From assembly GCF_003028855.1 (NCBI RefSeq), contig NZ_CP028324.1, positions 6,076,001 to 6,140,000 of the forward strand: a stretch of 64,000 nucleotides of DNA, given 5' to 3'. Shown here piece after piece: positions 1 to 8,768 of this stretch. The notes beneath the pieces are model-generated. The model made no database searches. It saw nothing but the letters and a program-made list of their open reading frames with translations, and was not told the DNA's origin. Every line of letters starts with the position of its first letter. Within the stretch, counting starts at the first letter, position 1. Made by a program: the position numbers and the translations under genes. Source of the DNA: Pseudoduganella armeniaca. GTDB lineage: Bacteria; Pseudomonadota; Gammaproteobacteria; Burkholderiales; Burkholderiaceae_D.

Positions 1-738
1 GCGGATGTCGTGGCGCAGGGCGCCGCTGCGCCAGGACACCGCATCGAGCGCGCGCCACGCCGCGCAGCCTGCGGCCAGCACCGCGAGCGTGCTGCCGTCG
101 CCCAGCTCGACGCGGGTGGCGCCAGCCGCGCACCAGCTGACGGTGCTGTAGCGCGGCACCTGCAGGTCGCGCGCGACCGTCTCGTAGGGTTGCGCACCCG
201 TGTAGGCCGGCGGCGTTACCTTGAGCGTCAGCGCCACCGTGGCAGGCGCGGCCGCCTGTGCCGCCGGCGTCGTTACCGGCGTTGCTTGTCGAGGCGCCGG
301 CACCAGCCACAAGCCCGCGGCCGCCGCGGCGGCCAAGGCCAGCGGTATCCAGCTGGGGCGCGTCCTGGCGCGGGCGATGGCGTCGAACTGCGCGGGACCG
401 ACCTCGGCCTGCAGGCGCGCGGCCAGGCGGGCGCGCTGCAACCGCGCCAGCGGCGCTGCCGGCGCCGCCGCCAGCAGCCGGCTGCTGTCCTCCAGCGCCG
501 GCACGGCGTCGTCCAGCCACGCGGGCCACTGCGCGGCCGTGCGGCGGCGCCACTGGCGCGCGTCCCATGCCGCCCACGCGCCGCTGGCGCCAAGCAGCGC
601 CAGCCCGGCCGGCCATGCCACCGGCAGCGCGGCCAGGGCCGGCACCAGCAGCGCCAACCACCATGGCAGGCGGCGGCGCGCGACGGCGCGCCACAACGGT
701 CGCTCGAGGGCATTGCGCAGGTCAGCGTCGGCGTGCAT
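1..738 (-). CDS. Membrane protein, DUF4175-like position in MoxR operon (partial)
   Basis: The frame stays open from an ATG at 736-738 (minus) to the window edge, so the C-terminus is missing. The visible ~246 residues begin MHADADLRNALERPLW and contain a long hydrophobic stretch at about residues 24-58 (probably two membrane segments) and another at about 130-148. A small beta-rich segment with the sequence LKVTPPAYTGAQPY follows, as seen in large MoxR-operon membrane proteins of the DUF4175 type. Its start overlaps the end of the BatA-like gene by 17 bp, indicating translational coupling as the last visible member of the MoxR-DUF58 operon. The family name is inferred from context and topology; the function is unknown. 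Confidence 0.6.
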   Translation of the reverse strand, partial: MHADADLRNALERPLWRAVARRRLPWWLALLVPALAALPVAWPAGLALLGASGAWAAWDARQWRRRTAAQWPAWLDDAVPALEDSSRLLAAAPAAPLARLQRARLAARLQAEVGPAQFDAIARARTRPSWIPLALAAAAAAGLWLVPAPRQATPVTTPAAQAAAPATVALTLKVTPPAYTGAQPYETVARDLQVPRYSTVSWCAAGATRVELGDGSTLAVLAAGCAAWRALDAVSWRSGALRHDIR

Positions 739-1720
739 GGGCCAGCAATCGTTCAGTCAAAAACAACCCGGCCAGCAGCCAGGGCCACCAATCGGCGCGC
801 GCTCCCCCCGCCGCCCTGCTGCCGCCTGCCGGTGCCAGCGCCAGCGCCGGGAGCGGATAAGGCGCGGGCGGCACGGCGAGTGCCTGCCAGGCCGCGTACA
901 GCGCCATCGCCTGCGCTCCGTCTCGCGGCGGCCAGGGCATGCCGGTCCAGACGCGCCCCTGCGGCGTGTCGGCATAGGCCAGCTGCAAATGGCCCGCCAC
1001 CACCCGCTGGCCGGCCAGCGGGCCGGCGCGCCACCAGTGCGGCGCACGCCAGGCGGCCGGCGCGGCTTCGGGCCGGTCCCACACGACCAGTTCCGTGCGC
1101 GCATCGGGCGCGGCAGCGATCTCGTAACGTGCGCCGGCACTGCCGAAGGCGGCAAACAGCGCCTGCCAGCGCGCCAGCCTGTCAGCCGGCGCCGCCACGA
1201 CCACCCGATGCGTCAGCGGCGCGGCCGCCGCGGCGGGCGCCAGCCGGAACGTGACATGGTGGGCAAGGCGCGGCGGCCTTGCCGGCATCGGCACCGTGCC
1301 GGCCCGGGCCAGCACGAGGATGCGGGCACCGGCGCGCCATTCATGTTCGTCGCGGCGCAGCCGGTCCAGCGCTGGCACGTCCGACACCAGGCGCTCGGCC
1401 GCCGCCATGCCCGCCGCCGCCACCTCGCGCTCGACCCAGTCGGCCGGCAGGCCAGGCGCCACCAGGACGGTATCGCCGCGCCACGGAAACACGGTGACGG
1501 CCAGCCAGGCGATCAGCGCCACCAGCAGGAGCAAGCGGGCAAGCAGCAGCAATACCTCCGTCCAGCGCCAGATGCGGCGCTGCTGCGGCGCCGACGACGG
1601 CAGGAACCGGGCCGTCGCCAGCAGCTCGGCCGCGGTGCGCTGGCGCTTCTGGCGGTGCCACCAGAGCGGCAGCAGCAGCACGGGCAGCGCGGCCCACCAC
1701 CACGGCTGCAGGCTCGTCAT
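722..1720 (-). CDS. BatA N-terminal-like membrane protein
   Basis: This 332-residue protein starts with a hydrophobic helix (residues ~7-21), a basic stretch HRQKRQR, and a second helix at ~54-75 (a leucine-rich run ending in VALIAWLAV). This is the layout of the aerotolerance-regulator N-terminal (BatA-N) domain. The middle is Ala/Pro-rich without visible catalytic motifs, and a third hydrophobic segment lies near the C-terminus (WWPWLLAGLFLTE). It overlaps the DUF58 gene by 4 bp (ATGA type), so the two are probably co-translated. Proteins of this kind accompany MoxR ATPases and DUF58 proteins and are thought to form envelope-associated complexes, but no precise role can be read from the sequence. 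Confidence 0.65.
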   Translation of the reverse strand: MTSLQPWWWAALPVLLLPLWWHRQKRQRTAAELLATARFLPSSAPQQRRIWRWTEVLLLLARLLLLVALIAWLAVTVFPWRGDTVLVAPGLPADWVEREVAAAGMAAAERLVSDVPALDRLRRDEHEWRAGARILVLARAGTVPMPARPPRLAHHVTFRLAPAAAAAPLTHRVVVAAPADRLARWQALFAAFGSAGARYEIAAAPDARTELVVWDRPEAAPAAWRAPHWWRAGPLAGQRVVAGHLQLAYADTPQGRVWTGMPWPPRDGAQAMALYAAWQALAVPPAPYPLPALALAPAGGSRAAGGARADWWPWLLAGLFLTERLLAHARRR

Positions 1721-2619
1721 CGGCGCGCTCCCCGTGCGGCCGGCGGGCGCAGCCAGCCGCGCAGCACCGCTTCCAGCGGCTCCTCGATGCGTGCCTGCGT
1801 CAGCGCGATATCGTGCTGGCGGCAGTGCGCCGCGACACCGGCGAAATGCTGGAACACGCGGTCGCGGTAGGCCACGCGATCCGTCGGCAGCAACCGGTGC
1901 AGCACTTCGCTGCCGCTCGTTTCACGGTCCCGGTAGGCGACACCAGATGGGAAGCTGCCGTCCACCTCGGCCTGCGTGCGCAGCGCGAGCAGCCGCACGT
2001 CATGGCGCAGGTGGCGCAGCCGCTGCAGCGCTTCCGACAACGGCGACGGCCAGTCCAGGCAGTCGCTGGCCGCGAACACGACGGCCGGCGCCGCGGCGAT
2101 GCGCAGCGCCGTCTTCATGGCCTCGGCGGCCGGCAATGTGCCGCTGGCCGAAGCGCGCGCCAGCGCCGCCAGCACCCGCTGCAACTGGCGCGGCCCGCGC
2201 GATGCAGGCGTCACCTCGGCCCGCCCGTCCGCGCAGACCACCAGGCCGAACGCATCGCCCTGGCGCTGCGCGATGGCGGCCACGCAGGCCAGCGCGGTGC
2301 GGGCAAACCACAGCTTGTCCAGGCCCGGCATCGCGTAACTGGGTTCGGCCATCGAGGCGCTGGCATCGAGCCACAGCCAGGCCGCGACGTGGCTGTCGCG
2401 CTCCGCTTCGCGCACGTAATACCGGTCGGCGCGCGCCAGCAGCTTCCAGTCGACCCGGCGCCACTCGTCGCCCGGCGCATAAGCGCGGTATTCGGAGAAC
2501 TCGACGCCGGCGCCGCGCTCGCGGCCCGCATGGATGCCATGGCCGAGCCCCGCCAGCACGTGGCGGATCACCAGGTCCAGATTGGCGGCATGCGCCAGCA
2601 GCGCGGGCGTGGGCAACAT
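1717..2619 (-). CDS. DUF58 domain-containing protein
   Basis: The protein has 300 residues. The signature of DUF58 is clear: residues around 38-70 read GVEFSEYRAYAPGDEWRRVD, followed by WKLLARADRYYV. This resembles the family consensus of an EF-x-x-x-R-x-Y-x-x-GD segment followed by an IDW-like motif. A later region (LWLDASASM) resembles the first strand and metal-binding start of a von Willebrand A fold. It lies 6 bp after the MoxR gene, in the classical MoxR-DUF58 arrangement. In other bacteria such pairs act as chaperone-like assembly or metal-insertion modules. No signal peptide is present, so it is likely cytoplasmic or peripheral. The target here is unknown. Confidence 0.85.
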   Translation of the reverse strand: MLPTPALLAHAANLDLVIRHVLAGLGHGIHAGRERGAGVEFSEYRAYAPGDEWRRVDWKLLARADRYYVREAERDSHVAAWLWLDASASMAEPSYAMPGLDKLWFARTALACVAAIAQRQGDAFGLVVCADGRAEVTPASRGPRQLQRVLAALARASASGTLPAAEAMKTALRIAAAPAVVFAASDCLDWPSPLSEALQRLRHLRHDVRLLALRTQAEVDGSFPSGVAYRDRETSGSEVLHRLLPTDRVAYRDRVFQHFAGVAAHCRQHDIALTQARIEEPLEAVLRGWLRPPAARGARR

Positions 2620-2625
2620 CGAAGC

Positions 2626-3633
<1,008 letters not shown>

Positions 3634-3637
3634 GCCG

Positions 3638-4264
3638 TCAGGCTCCCAATGCGTATTGAATGATGTTGACTGCGAAGCGGGTGTTGTCCACCGCCAGCCA
3701 GCGCTTGTTGCGGAAGTCGTAGTCCCATTCGCAGCCGTAGTCCTTGTTGCTGTACAAGACGCCGATGCGGCCCTTGACCTCGATCGCCTGCAGGTACTCG
3801 TGCACCAGGTCGTCGCCCCAGCCGTTCAGCTCCATGCCCGTGTTGGGCGGCCCATCGAAGCGGAAGAAGCAGGAGTACAGCGGGTGCGTGTTCGGAATCC
3901 TGTGCAGCGCCCGGGCGCCGAAGATGCGCGCCATCTCGGCCTCGAACGATTTCGCGAACAGTCCGTCGATATCGTGGTTGCAGTCGTCCACGAAAACGAA
4001 GCCGCCGCCTTTCACGTAGCGCTCGAAGTTGTTCCGCTCCGCCGCCGTGAACTGCACCAGCTTGTGGCCGGCCAGGTAGCAGAACGGCGCTTCCAGCATC
4101 TTCGGGTCGGACAGCGCGACGATCCGTTCGACCGTATCGACCTTCAGCGTGGTGTATTCGACCAGGGAGTTCAGCACGTTGCTCGGCATGCGGATATCGA
4201 CGTCCCAGTCGCCCGACTCGTAGGTCAGGCGCGTGAAGTAGAAATCGTAGGCCGGCACGTGCAC
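3638..4264 (-). CDS. DUF4159 domain-containing protein
   Basis: A 208-residue protein consisting only of the DUF4159 fold, starting MHVPAYDFYFTRLTYESGDW. The segment FERYVKGGGFVFVDDC (~101-116) is the family hallmark, a glutamine-amidotransferase-like beta strand and turn. No signal peptide or membrane helix is visible, unlike larger DUF4159 proteins that carry membrane domains. It sits 4 bp after the preceding TldE-like gene and 4 bp before MoxR, so it is in the middle of a tightly packed operon. The biochemical role of DUF4159 is unknown; its recurrent link with MoxR/DUF58 suggests a function with that module. Confidence 0.85.
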   Translation of the reverse strand: MHVPAYDFYFTRLTYESGDWDVDIRMPSNVLNSLVEYTTLKVDTVERIVALSDPKMLEAPFCYLAGHKLVQFTAAERNNFERYVKGGGFVFVDDCNHDIDGLFAKSFEAEMARIFGARALHRIPNTHPLYSCFFRFDGPPNTGMELNGWGDDLVHEYLQAIEVKGRIGVLYSNKDYGCEWDYDFRNKRWLAVDNTRFAVNIIQYALGA

Positions 4265-4268
4265 TTCC

Positions 4269-5606
4269 TCAGACGGCGTCCGACAGCGACGTGAAGTTGA
4301 AGTCGCGCACCCGCATCGCCGGGATCATCATCCGGAAGCGTGAGCCGGCGTCGCCGATCAGCATCGGCTTGCCCAGTTCGTCGATATTGTTCAGCATGAC
4401 GACGGGGCTCTCGTTGAAGCGGAAGTTCTTGATCGGATGCTTGATCTGGCCGTTCTCGATGTAGAACGTGCCGTCGCGCGTCAGGCCTGTCAGCAGGACC
4501 GACTGCGGATCGACCATGCGGATATACCAGGTGCGCGTGACGAGGATGCCCTTCTTCGTTTCGGCGATCAGCTGCGCGGTCGACTTGCCGCCGCCGGCCA
4601 TGATGATGTTGCCGTGATCGGCGCTGGCCGGCTTGCCCGTTTTCTGCGCCCAATAGCGGTCGCAGTCGAGCGAGGCGACCTGGCCGTTCCTGATCAGGTC
4701 CGTCTTCTGGCGTGCCAGCATCGACTGCTGTTCCCACGGCAGCACCGGCGCGTTGGCGTCCCACGGGTCGGCCCACACATTGACCTTCTCGTCGAACAGG
4801 CGCTCGCCCAGGCGGTTGCCGCCGCCCTTCTTGGCCAGGAAGCTGCGCCCCTCGTCGGCCTGGCGCGCATCGAAGGCCGTGAACATGAAGTTGAGCAGGT
4901 CGGACGATGCCGACGGTTCCAGCACCACCGTGTAGCGGCCCGGCTCCAGCGCCTTCGCTTCCACCGAACGCAGCGCCTTCTCGATCGCGACCTCGGACGC
5001 GGCGCGCGCGTCGAACTGTTTCGGGTCGTAGGCAGCGCGGTTGACCCAGCCCGAACCGCGGCCGTCTTCCGTGCGCGTCGTCACCGTGAAGTTCAGGCTG
5101 GCGAGCTCCTGGTAGCCGAACACGCCGTTCGAATTGGCGATGCACTCGAAGCCCGTGCTGTCGGAGAAGAAGCCGGCGGCGACCAGGCCCTTCTTGCGGG
5201 CCGCGTCGATGCTCTGGAACGCCACCTCCGCCCGATACTCCGGCGTGAACTCGTGGGCATTCGCACTTGAGGTGGCCGATGGCCGGAACGCCTGTTTGGC
5301 GATGGCCGGCATGAATTCGGGGTTCTCCGGCGCCAGGCGCGCCGTTTCCTCGGCGCGGCGCACGGCCTTTTCCAGCGACTTGTCGTCGAATTCATTGACC
5401 TGCGCCGTGCCTTGGCGCTTGCCGTAGGCGACCGCCACCGTCAGCTGCGTGTCCTCCACCAGCCCCGCCGTCGAGACGCTGTTGCGCGCGTAGCGCACAT
5501 TACCCTTGCGCGCGCCGGAAATCGTCACGCGGCATTCATCGGCTTTCGTCAGCGCCATCACCTTGTCGCTGATACGCTTGGCCTCATCCTGGTTCAGTAA
5601 TTTCAT
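4269..5606 (-). CDS. TldE/PmbA-like metalloprotease subunit, copy 1
   Basis: This 445-residue protein belongs to the TldD/PmbA family. It starts MKLLNQDEAKRISDKVMAL and has the N-terminal domain with SVSTAGLVEDTQLTVAVAYG, then a C-terminal beta-rich domain containing WYIRMVDPQSVLLTGLTRDG. It lacks the HExxxH zinc motif found in the adjacent TldD-like protein, so it is the TldE-type partner. In E. coli TldD/TldE form a heterodimeric protease with TldD holding the zinc and degrade unstructured peptides such as the microcin B17 leader. No signal peptide is visible. The gene lies 11 bp after TldD copy 1 and is a close paralogue of the TldE at 7417-8754, with the same length. Confidence 0.9.
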   Translation of the reverse strand: MKLLNQDEAKRISDKVMALTKADECRVTISGARKGNVRYARNSVSTAGLVEDTQLTVAVAYGKRQGTAQVNEFDDKSLEKAVRRAEETARLAPENPEFMPAIAKQAFRPSATSSANAHEFTPEYRAEVAFQSIDAARKKGLVAAGFFSDSTGFECIANSNGVFGYQELASLNFTVTTRTEDGRGSGWVNRAAYDPKQFDARAASEVAIEKALRSVEAKALEPGRYTVVLEPSASSDLLNFMFTAFDARQADEGRSFLAKKGGGNRLGERLFDEKVNVWADPWDANAPVLPWEQQSMLARQKTDLIRNGQVASLDCDRYWAQKTGKPASADHGNIIMAGGGKSTAQLIAETKKGILVTRTWYIRMVDPQSVLLTGLTRDGTFYIENGQIKHPIKNFRFNESPVVMLNNIDELGKPMLIGDAGSRFRMMIPAMRVRDFNFTSLSDAV

Positions 5607-5617
5607 GGACTTCCCTG

Positions 5618-7255
5618 TCAGGCGATCTTGCGCGCCGTATTGATCACGTTGATGCCATTGAAGCGGGTCGTACTGGACCCGTGCGATACGGCGCTGATCT
5701 GGCTCGGCTGGCCCTTGCCATCGAAGAAGGAACCGCCCATGCGCCAGTCACGCTCGTCGCACATGGCCGTGCAGGCGTTCCAGAATTCCTGCGTATTGGC
5801 CTGGTATGCCACGTCGCCCAGCTGCTGCGTGATCTTGCCGTCGCGGATTTCATAGAACAGCTGGCCGCCGAACTGGAAGTTGTAGCGCTGCTGGTCGATC
5901 GAATACGAGCCACGACCCAGGATGTAGATGCCCTTCTTGACGTCCTTGACCAGTTCATCGGGCGTCAGCTTCTTCGTGCCCGCCTGCAGCGACACGTTCG
6001 GCATGCGCTGGAACTGCACGCTGCTCCAGCTGTCGGCGAACGAGCAGCCGTGCGAGGCCTTCTCGCCGATGATGTGGGCCTGGTCGCGCGTGGCCTGGTA
6101 GTTCACCAGCACGCCGTCCTTGATGATGTCCCAGCGCTTGCCCGGCACGCCTTCGTCGTCGTAGCCGACGGCGCCCAGTGAGCCCGGTGTGGTGCGGTCC
6201 GCAACGAAATTGACGATGTCGGAACCGTACTTGAACTTCTTCGACTGCCACTTATCCAGCGTGGCGAAGCTGGTACCCGCGTAGTTGGCCTCGTAGCCCA
6301 GCACGCGGTCCAGCTCCGTGGCGTGGCCGACCGATTCGTGGATCGTCAGGAACAGGTGCTCGGGCGACAGCACCAGGTCATACTTGCCCGGCTCGACGCT
6401 CTTGGCCGTCAGCTTCTCGCGCGCCTGGCGGCCCGCCGCTTTCGCATCCTCGACGATGTCGTAGGCGCCGTGGTACAGCGTGGTGACGCCGCCGGCGGCC
6501 CGCACCTTGTGGCGCGGCTGCGCGTCGAAGAACTCGTAGCCCATGCCGGCCGGCGACGACAGGCCGTCGCGCGTGCGGAACTTGCCGCTGGCCTTGTCCA
6601 CGGCCGTCGCCGTGAACGGCGACCACAGGCGATGGATGTCCTGGTCGATGTAAGAGCCGTCGGTGGAGGCGAAGTACTTCTGCTGGTTCACCTGGAACAG
6701 CATCGATGTCATGAAGGTGGCGCCGGTCGCCAGCGCGGCCTTGTTGGCGGCGATCAGCATCTCGGCCTTGTCCTTGACGGGCACCGTGCGCCAGTCCTTG
6801 GTGAACGGCGTGGCCCACGCCACTTCGCCGACGCCCTTGACGGGCGCCAGTTGCACCGGTTCGCTCTGCAGCCGCGCGTTGGCGCGGGCGATCGCAACCG
6901 CCTGGCGCGCGGCTTCGGCCACCGCGTCGGGCGTCATCACATTGGTCGCCACGAAGCCGTAGGCGCCGTTGGCGACGACCCGCACGCCCACGCCCGAGGA
7001 CTCGGTGTTGACGATGTTCTCGACATTGGTGTCGCGCGTGGTAATGAACTGGTTCAGGTAGCGGCCAATGCGCACGTCGCAATACGACGCGCCGGCCTTG
7101 GTGGCGGCGTTCAGCGCGGCATCGGCCAGCGTCTTCTTGAACTGCACGGCCATGGGGTTGAGCAGCTCTTCGGCCGCGATGGCGTTGCCGAAGACCGGCA
7201 CCAGCAGCGTGCCGCCGGCGGCGGCGCTGACTTTCAGGAAGGTACGACGTTCCAC
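5618..7255 (-). CDS. TldD-like metalloprotease with Tat signal, copy 1
   Basis: A 545-residue TldD-family protein. Residues 306-311 are HESVGH, the HExxxH zinc-binding motif. The segment TPGSLGAVGYDDEGV is also family-typical. The N-terminus, MERRTFLKVSAAAGG, continues into a hydrophobic stretch ending AIAAEE, which looks like a twin-arginine (Tat) export signal. Canonical TldD is cytoplasmic, so export would be a notable difference. The start codon fits the signal and is in line with the equivalent start of copy 2. The gene is upstream of TldE copy 1 (11 bp gap). The ~160 bp before it contain a palindromic repeat that separates the two TldD/TldE pairs. Confidence 0.9.
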   Translation of the reverse strand: MERRTFLKVSAAAGGTLLVPVFGNAIAAEELLNPMAVQFKKTLADAALNAATKAGASYCDVRIGRYLNQFITTRDTNVENIVNTESSGVGVRVVANGAYGFVATNVMTPDAVAEAARQAVAIARANARLQSEPVQLAPVKGVGEVAWATPFTKDWRTVPVKDKAEMLIAANKAALATGATFMTSMLFQVNQQKYFASTDGSYIDQDIHRLWSPFTATAVDKASGKFRTRDGLSSPAGMGYEFFDAQPRHKVRAAGGVTTLYHGAYDIVEDAKAAGRQAREKLTAKSVEPGKYDLVLSPEHLFLTIHESVGHATELDRVLGYEANYAGTSFATLDKWQSKKFKYGSDIVNFVADRTTPGSLGAVGYDDEGVPGKRWDIIKDGVLVNYQATRDQAHIIGEKASHGCSFADSWSSVQFQRMPNVSLQAGTKKLTPDELVKDVKKGIYILGRGSYSIDQQRYNFQFGGQLFYEIRDGKITQQLGDVAYQANTQEFWNACTAMCDERDWRMGGSFFDGKGQPSQISAVSHGSSTTRFNGINVINTARKIA

Positions 7256-7345
7256 TTCTGCTCCTTGGGGACTGCTTGAACACTGCTTGGGGACTGTCTC
7301 CGCAGGGGACTGTCCCCGGTTTTAATCCGGGACGGTTGAGTTTGC

Positions 7346-7387
7346 GATGAAAACCGGGGTCAGTCCCGAAGGGACAGACCCCAAGCC
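7346..7387. repeat. Dispersed palindromic repeat (REP-like), copy A
   Basis: Arms GGGGTCAGTCCC (7356-7367) and GGGACAGACCCC (7371-7382) flank a GAA loop and pair except for a central mismatch. The flanks GATGAAAACC and AAGC also recur, in reverse orientation, at 44672-44715. Just upstream (7285-7315) related sequence GGGGACTGTCTCC/GGGGACTGTCCCC occurs. It lies in the gap between the two TldD/TldE pairs and could form a hairpin in the transcript. It is part of a small family of such elements in this window. Confidence 0.8.
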
Positions 7388-7416
7388 TCAAAGCCGTGCC
7401 TGTCCCTACGTTTACA

Positions 7417-8754
7417 TCACACCGCGTCCGACAACGACGTAAAGTTAAAGTCCCGCACCCGCATCGCCGGAATCAGCAGCTGGAACTGGCTTTCGTCGCC
7501 GGCCAGGATTTCCGGCCGCCCCAGCTCGTCGATATTGTTCAGCATCGTGACCGGGCTTTCGTTGAAGCGGAAGTTCTTGATCGGGTGCTTGATCTTGCCG
7601 TTCTCGATGTAGAACGTGCCGTCGCGCGTCAGGCCCGTCAGCAGCACCGATTGCGGATCGACCATGCGGATATACCAGGTACGCGTGACCAGCACGCCCT
7701 TCTTCGTGTTGGCGATCAGCTCCGCGGTGGACTTGCTCCCGCCCGCCATGATGATATTGCCCGGCTGGCCGACGGCGCGCGCGCCCTGCTTCTTGGCCCA
7801 GAACGGCGAGTAGTTCAGCGCGGCGATCTTGCCGCCCTTGACCAGGTCCATCTTCTCGCGCGGCAGCATGGTCTGGCTGTCCCACGGCAGCACCGGCACG
7901 TCCGGATGCCACGGGTCGGCCCACACGTTGACCTGCTCGTCGAACAGCTTGTCGCCCAGACGATTGCCACCGCCCTTTTTCGCCAGGAAGCTGCGCCCTT
8001 CGTCGGCGCTGCGCGCTTCGAAGCTGTTGAACATATAGGCCATCAGGTCGGCGGTAGCCGCCGGCTCCAGGATCACCGTATAGCGGCCCGGCTCCAGCGC
8101 CTTGGCCTCGACCGAGCGCAACGCCTTCTCGATGGCGATGTCGGACGCCTCGCGCGCATCGAATTTGCTCACGTCGCTGGCGTCGCGCCGTACCCAGCCC
8201 GAGCCGCGGCCGTCTTCCGTGCGCACCGTGCACGTGAAGTCCACGCTGGTGCGCTGCTGGTGGCCGAACACGCCACGCGAGTTGGCGATCGTCTGGAATG
8301 CGCTTTCGTCGGTGAAGAAGCCGGCGGCGACCAGCTTGTTCTTGCGGCAGGCCTCGATGCTGTAGGCCGCCACCTGGGCACGGAACTCCGGATCGATCGC
8401 ATCGGTCCTGGCGCTGAACGTGGACGAGGACTTGAACGCGACGCCGGCGGGCGTCGGCATGAACTCGGGGTTTTCCGGCGCCAGGCGGGCCAGGTCCTCG
8501 GCGCGGCGTACCGCCTTCTCGAGCGACTTGTCGTCGAATTCATTGATCGTCGCGGTGCCCTGCTTCTTGCCGAAGGCGACCGAGACGGCCAGGCTGGTGT
8601 TCTCCACCAGGCCGGCGGTGGAGACGGCATTGCGGGCGTAGCGGATATTGCCGGTACGGCCGCCGTCGATGGTGACCGTGCATTCGTCGGCCTTGGACAA
8701 CGACAGCACCTTGTCGGTGATGCGCTTGGTGTCTTCCTGGTTCAACTTCTTCAT
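7417..8754 (-). CDS. TldE/PmbA-like metalloprotease subunit, copy 2
   Basis: This 445-residue protein is a paralogue of the TldE-like protein at 4269-5606. It starts MKKLNQEDTKRITDKVLSL and shares long identical stretches, including RTWYIRMVDPQSVLLTGL and a C-terminus ending FTSLSDAV. The frame is open upstream, but the start at 8752-8754 gives the same length as copy 1 and follows TldD copy 2 by 14 bp. Like its paralogue it has no HExxxH motif and no signal peptide, so it is the non-catalytic partner. The pair with 8769-10406 indicates duplication of the whole two-gene unit. Confidence 0.9.
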   Translation of the reverse strand: MKKLNQEDTKRITDKVLSLSKADECTVTIDGGRTGNIRYARNAVSTAGLVENTSLAVSVAFGKKQGTATINEFDDKSLEKAVRRAEDLARLAPENPEFMPTPAGVAFKSSSTFSARTDAIDPEFRAQVAAYSIEACRKNKLVAAGFFTDESAFQTIANSRGVFGHQQRTSVDFTCTVRTEDGRGSGWVRRDASDVSKFDAREASDIAIEKALRSVEAKALEPGRYTVILEPAATADLMAYMFNSFEARSADEGRSFLAKKGGGNRLGDKLFDEQVNVWADPWHPDVPVLPWDSQTMLPREKMDLVKGGKIAALNYSPFWAKKQGARAVGQPGNIIMAGGSKSTAELIANTKKGVLVTRTWYIRMVDPQSVLLTGLTRDGTFYIENGKIKHPIKNFRFNESPVTMLNNIDELGRPEILAGDESQFQLLIPAMRVRDFNFTSLSDAV

Positions 8755-8768
8755 CTGCCTGTCCTCTC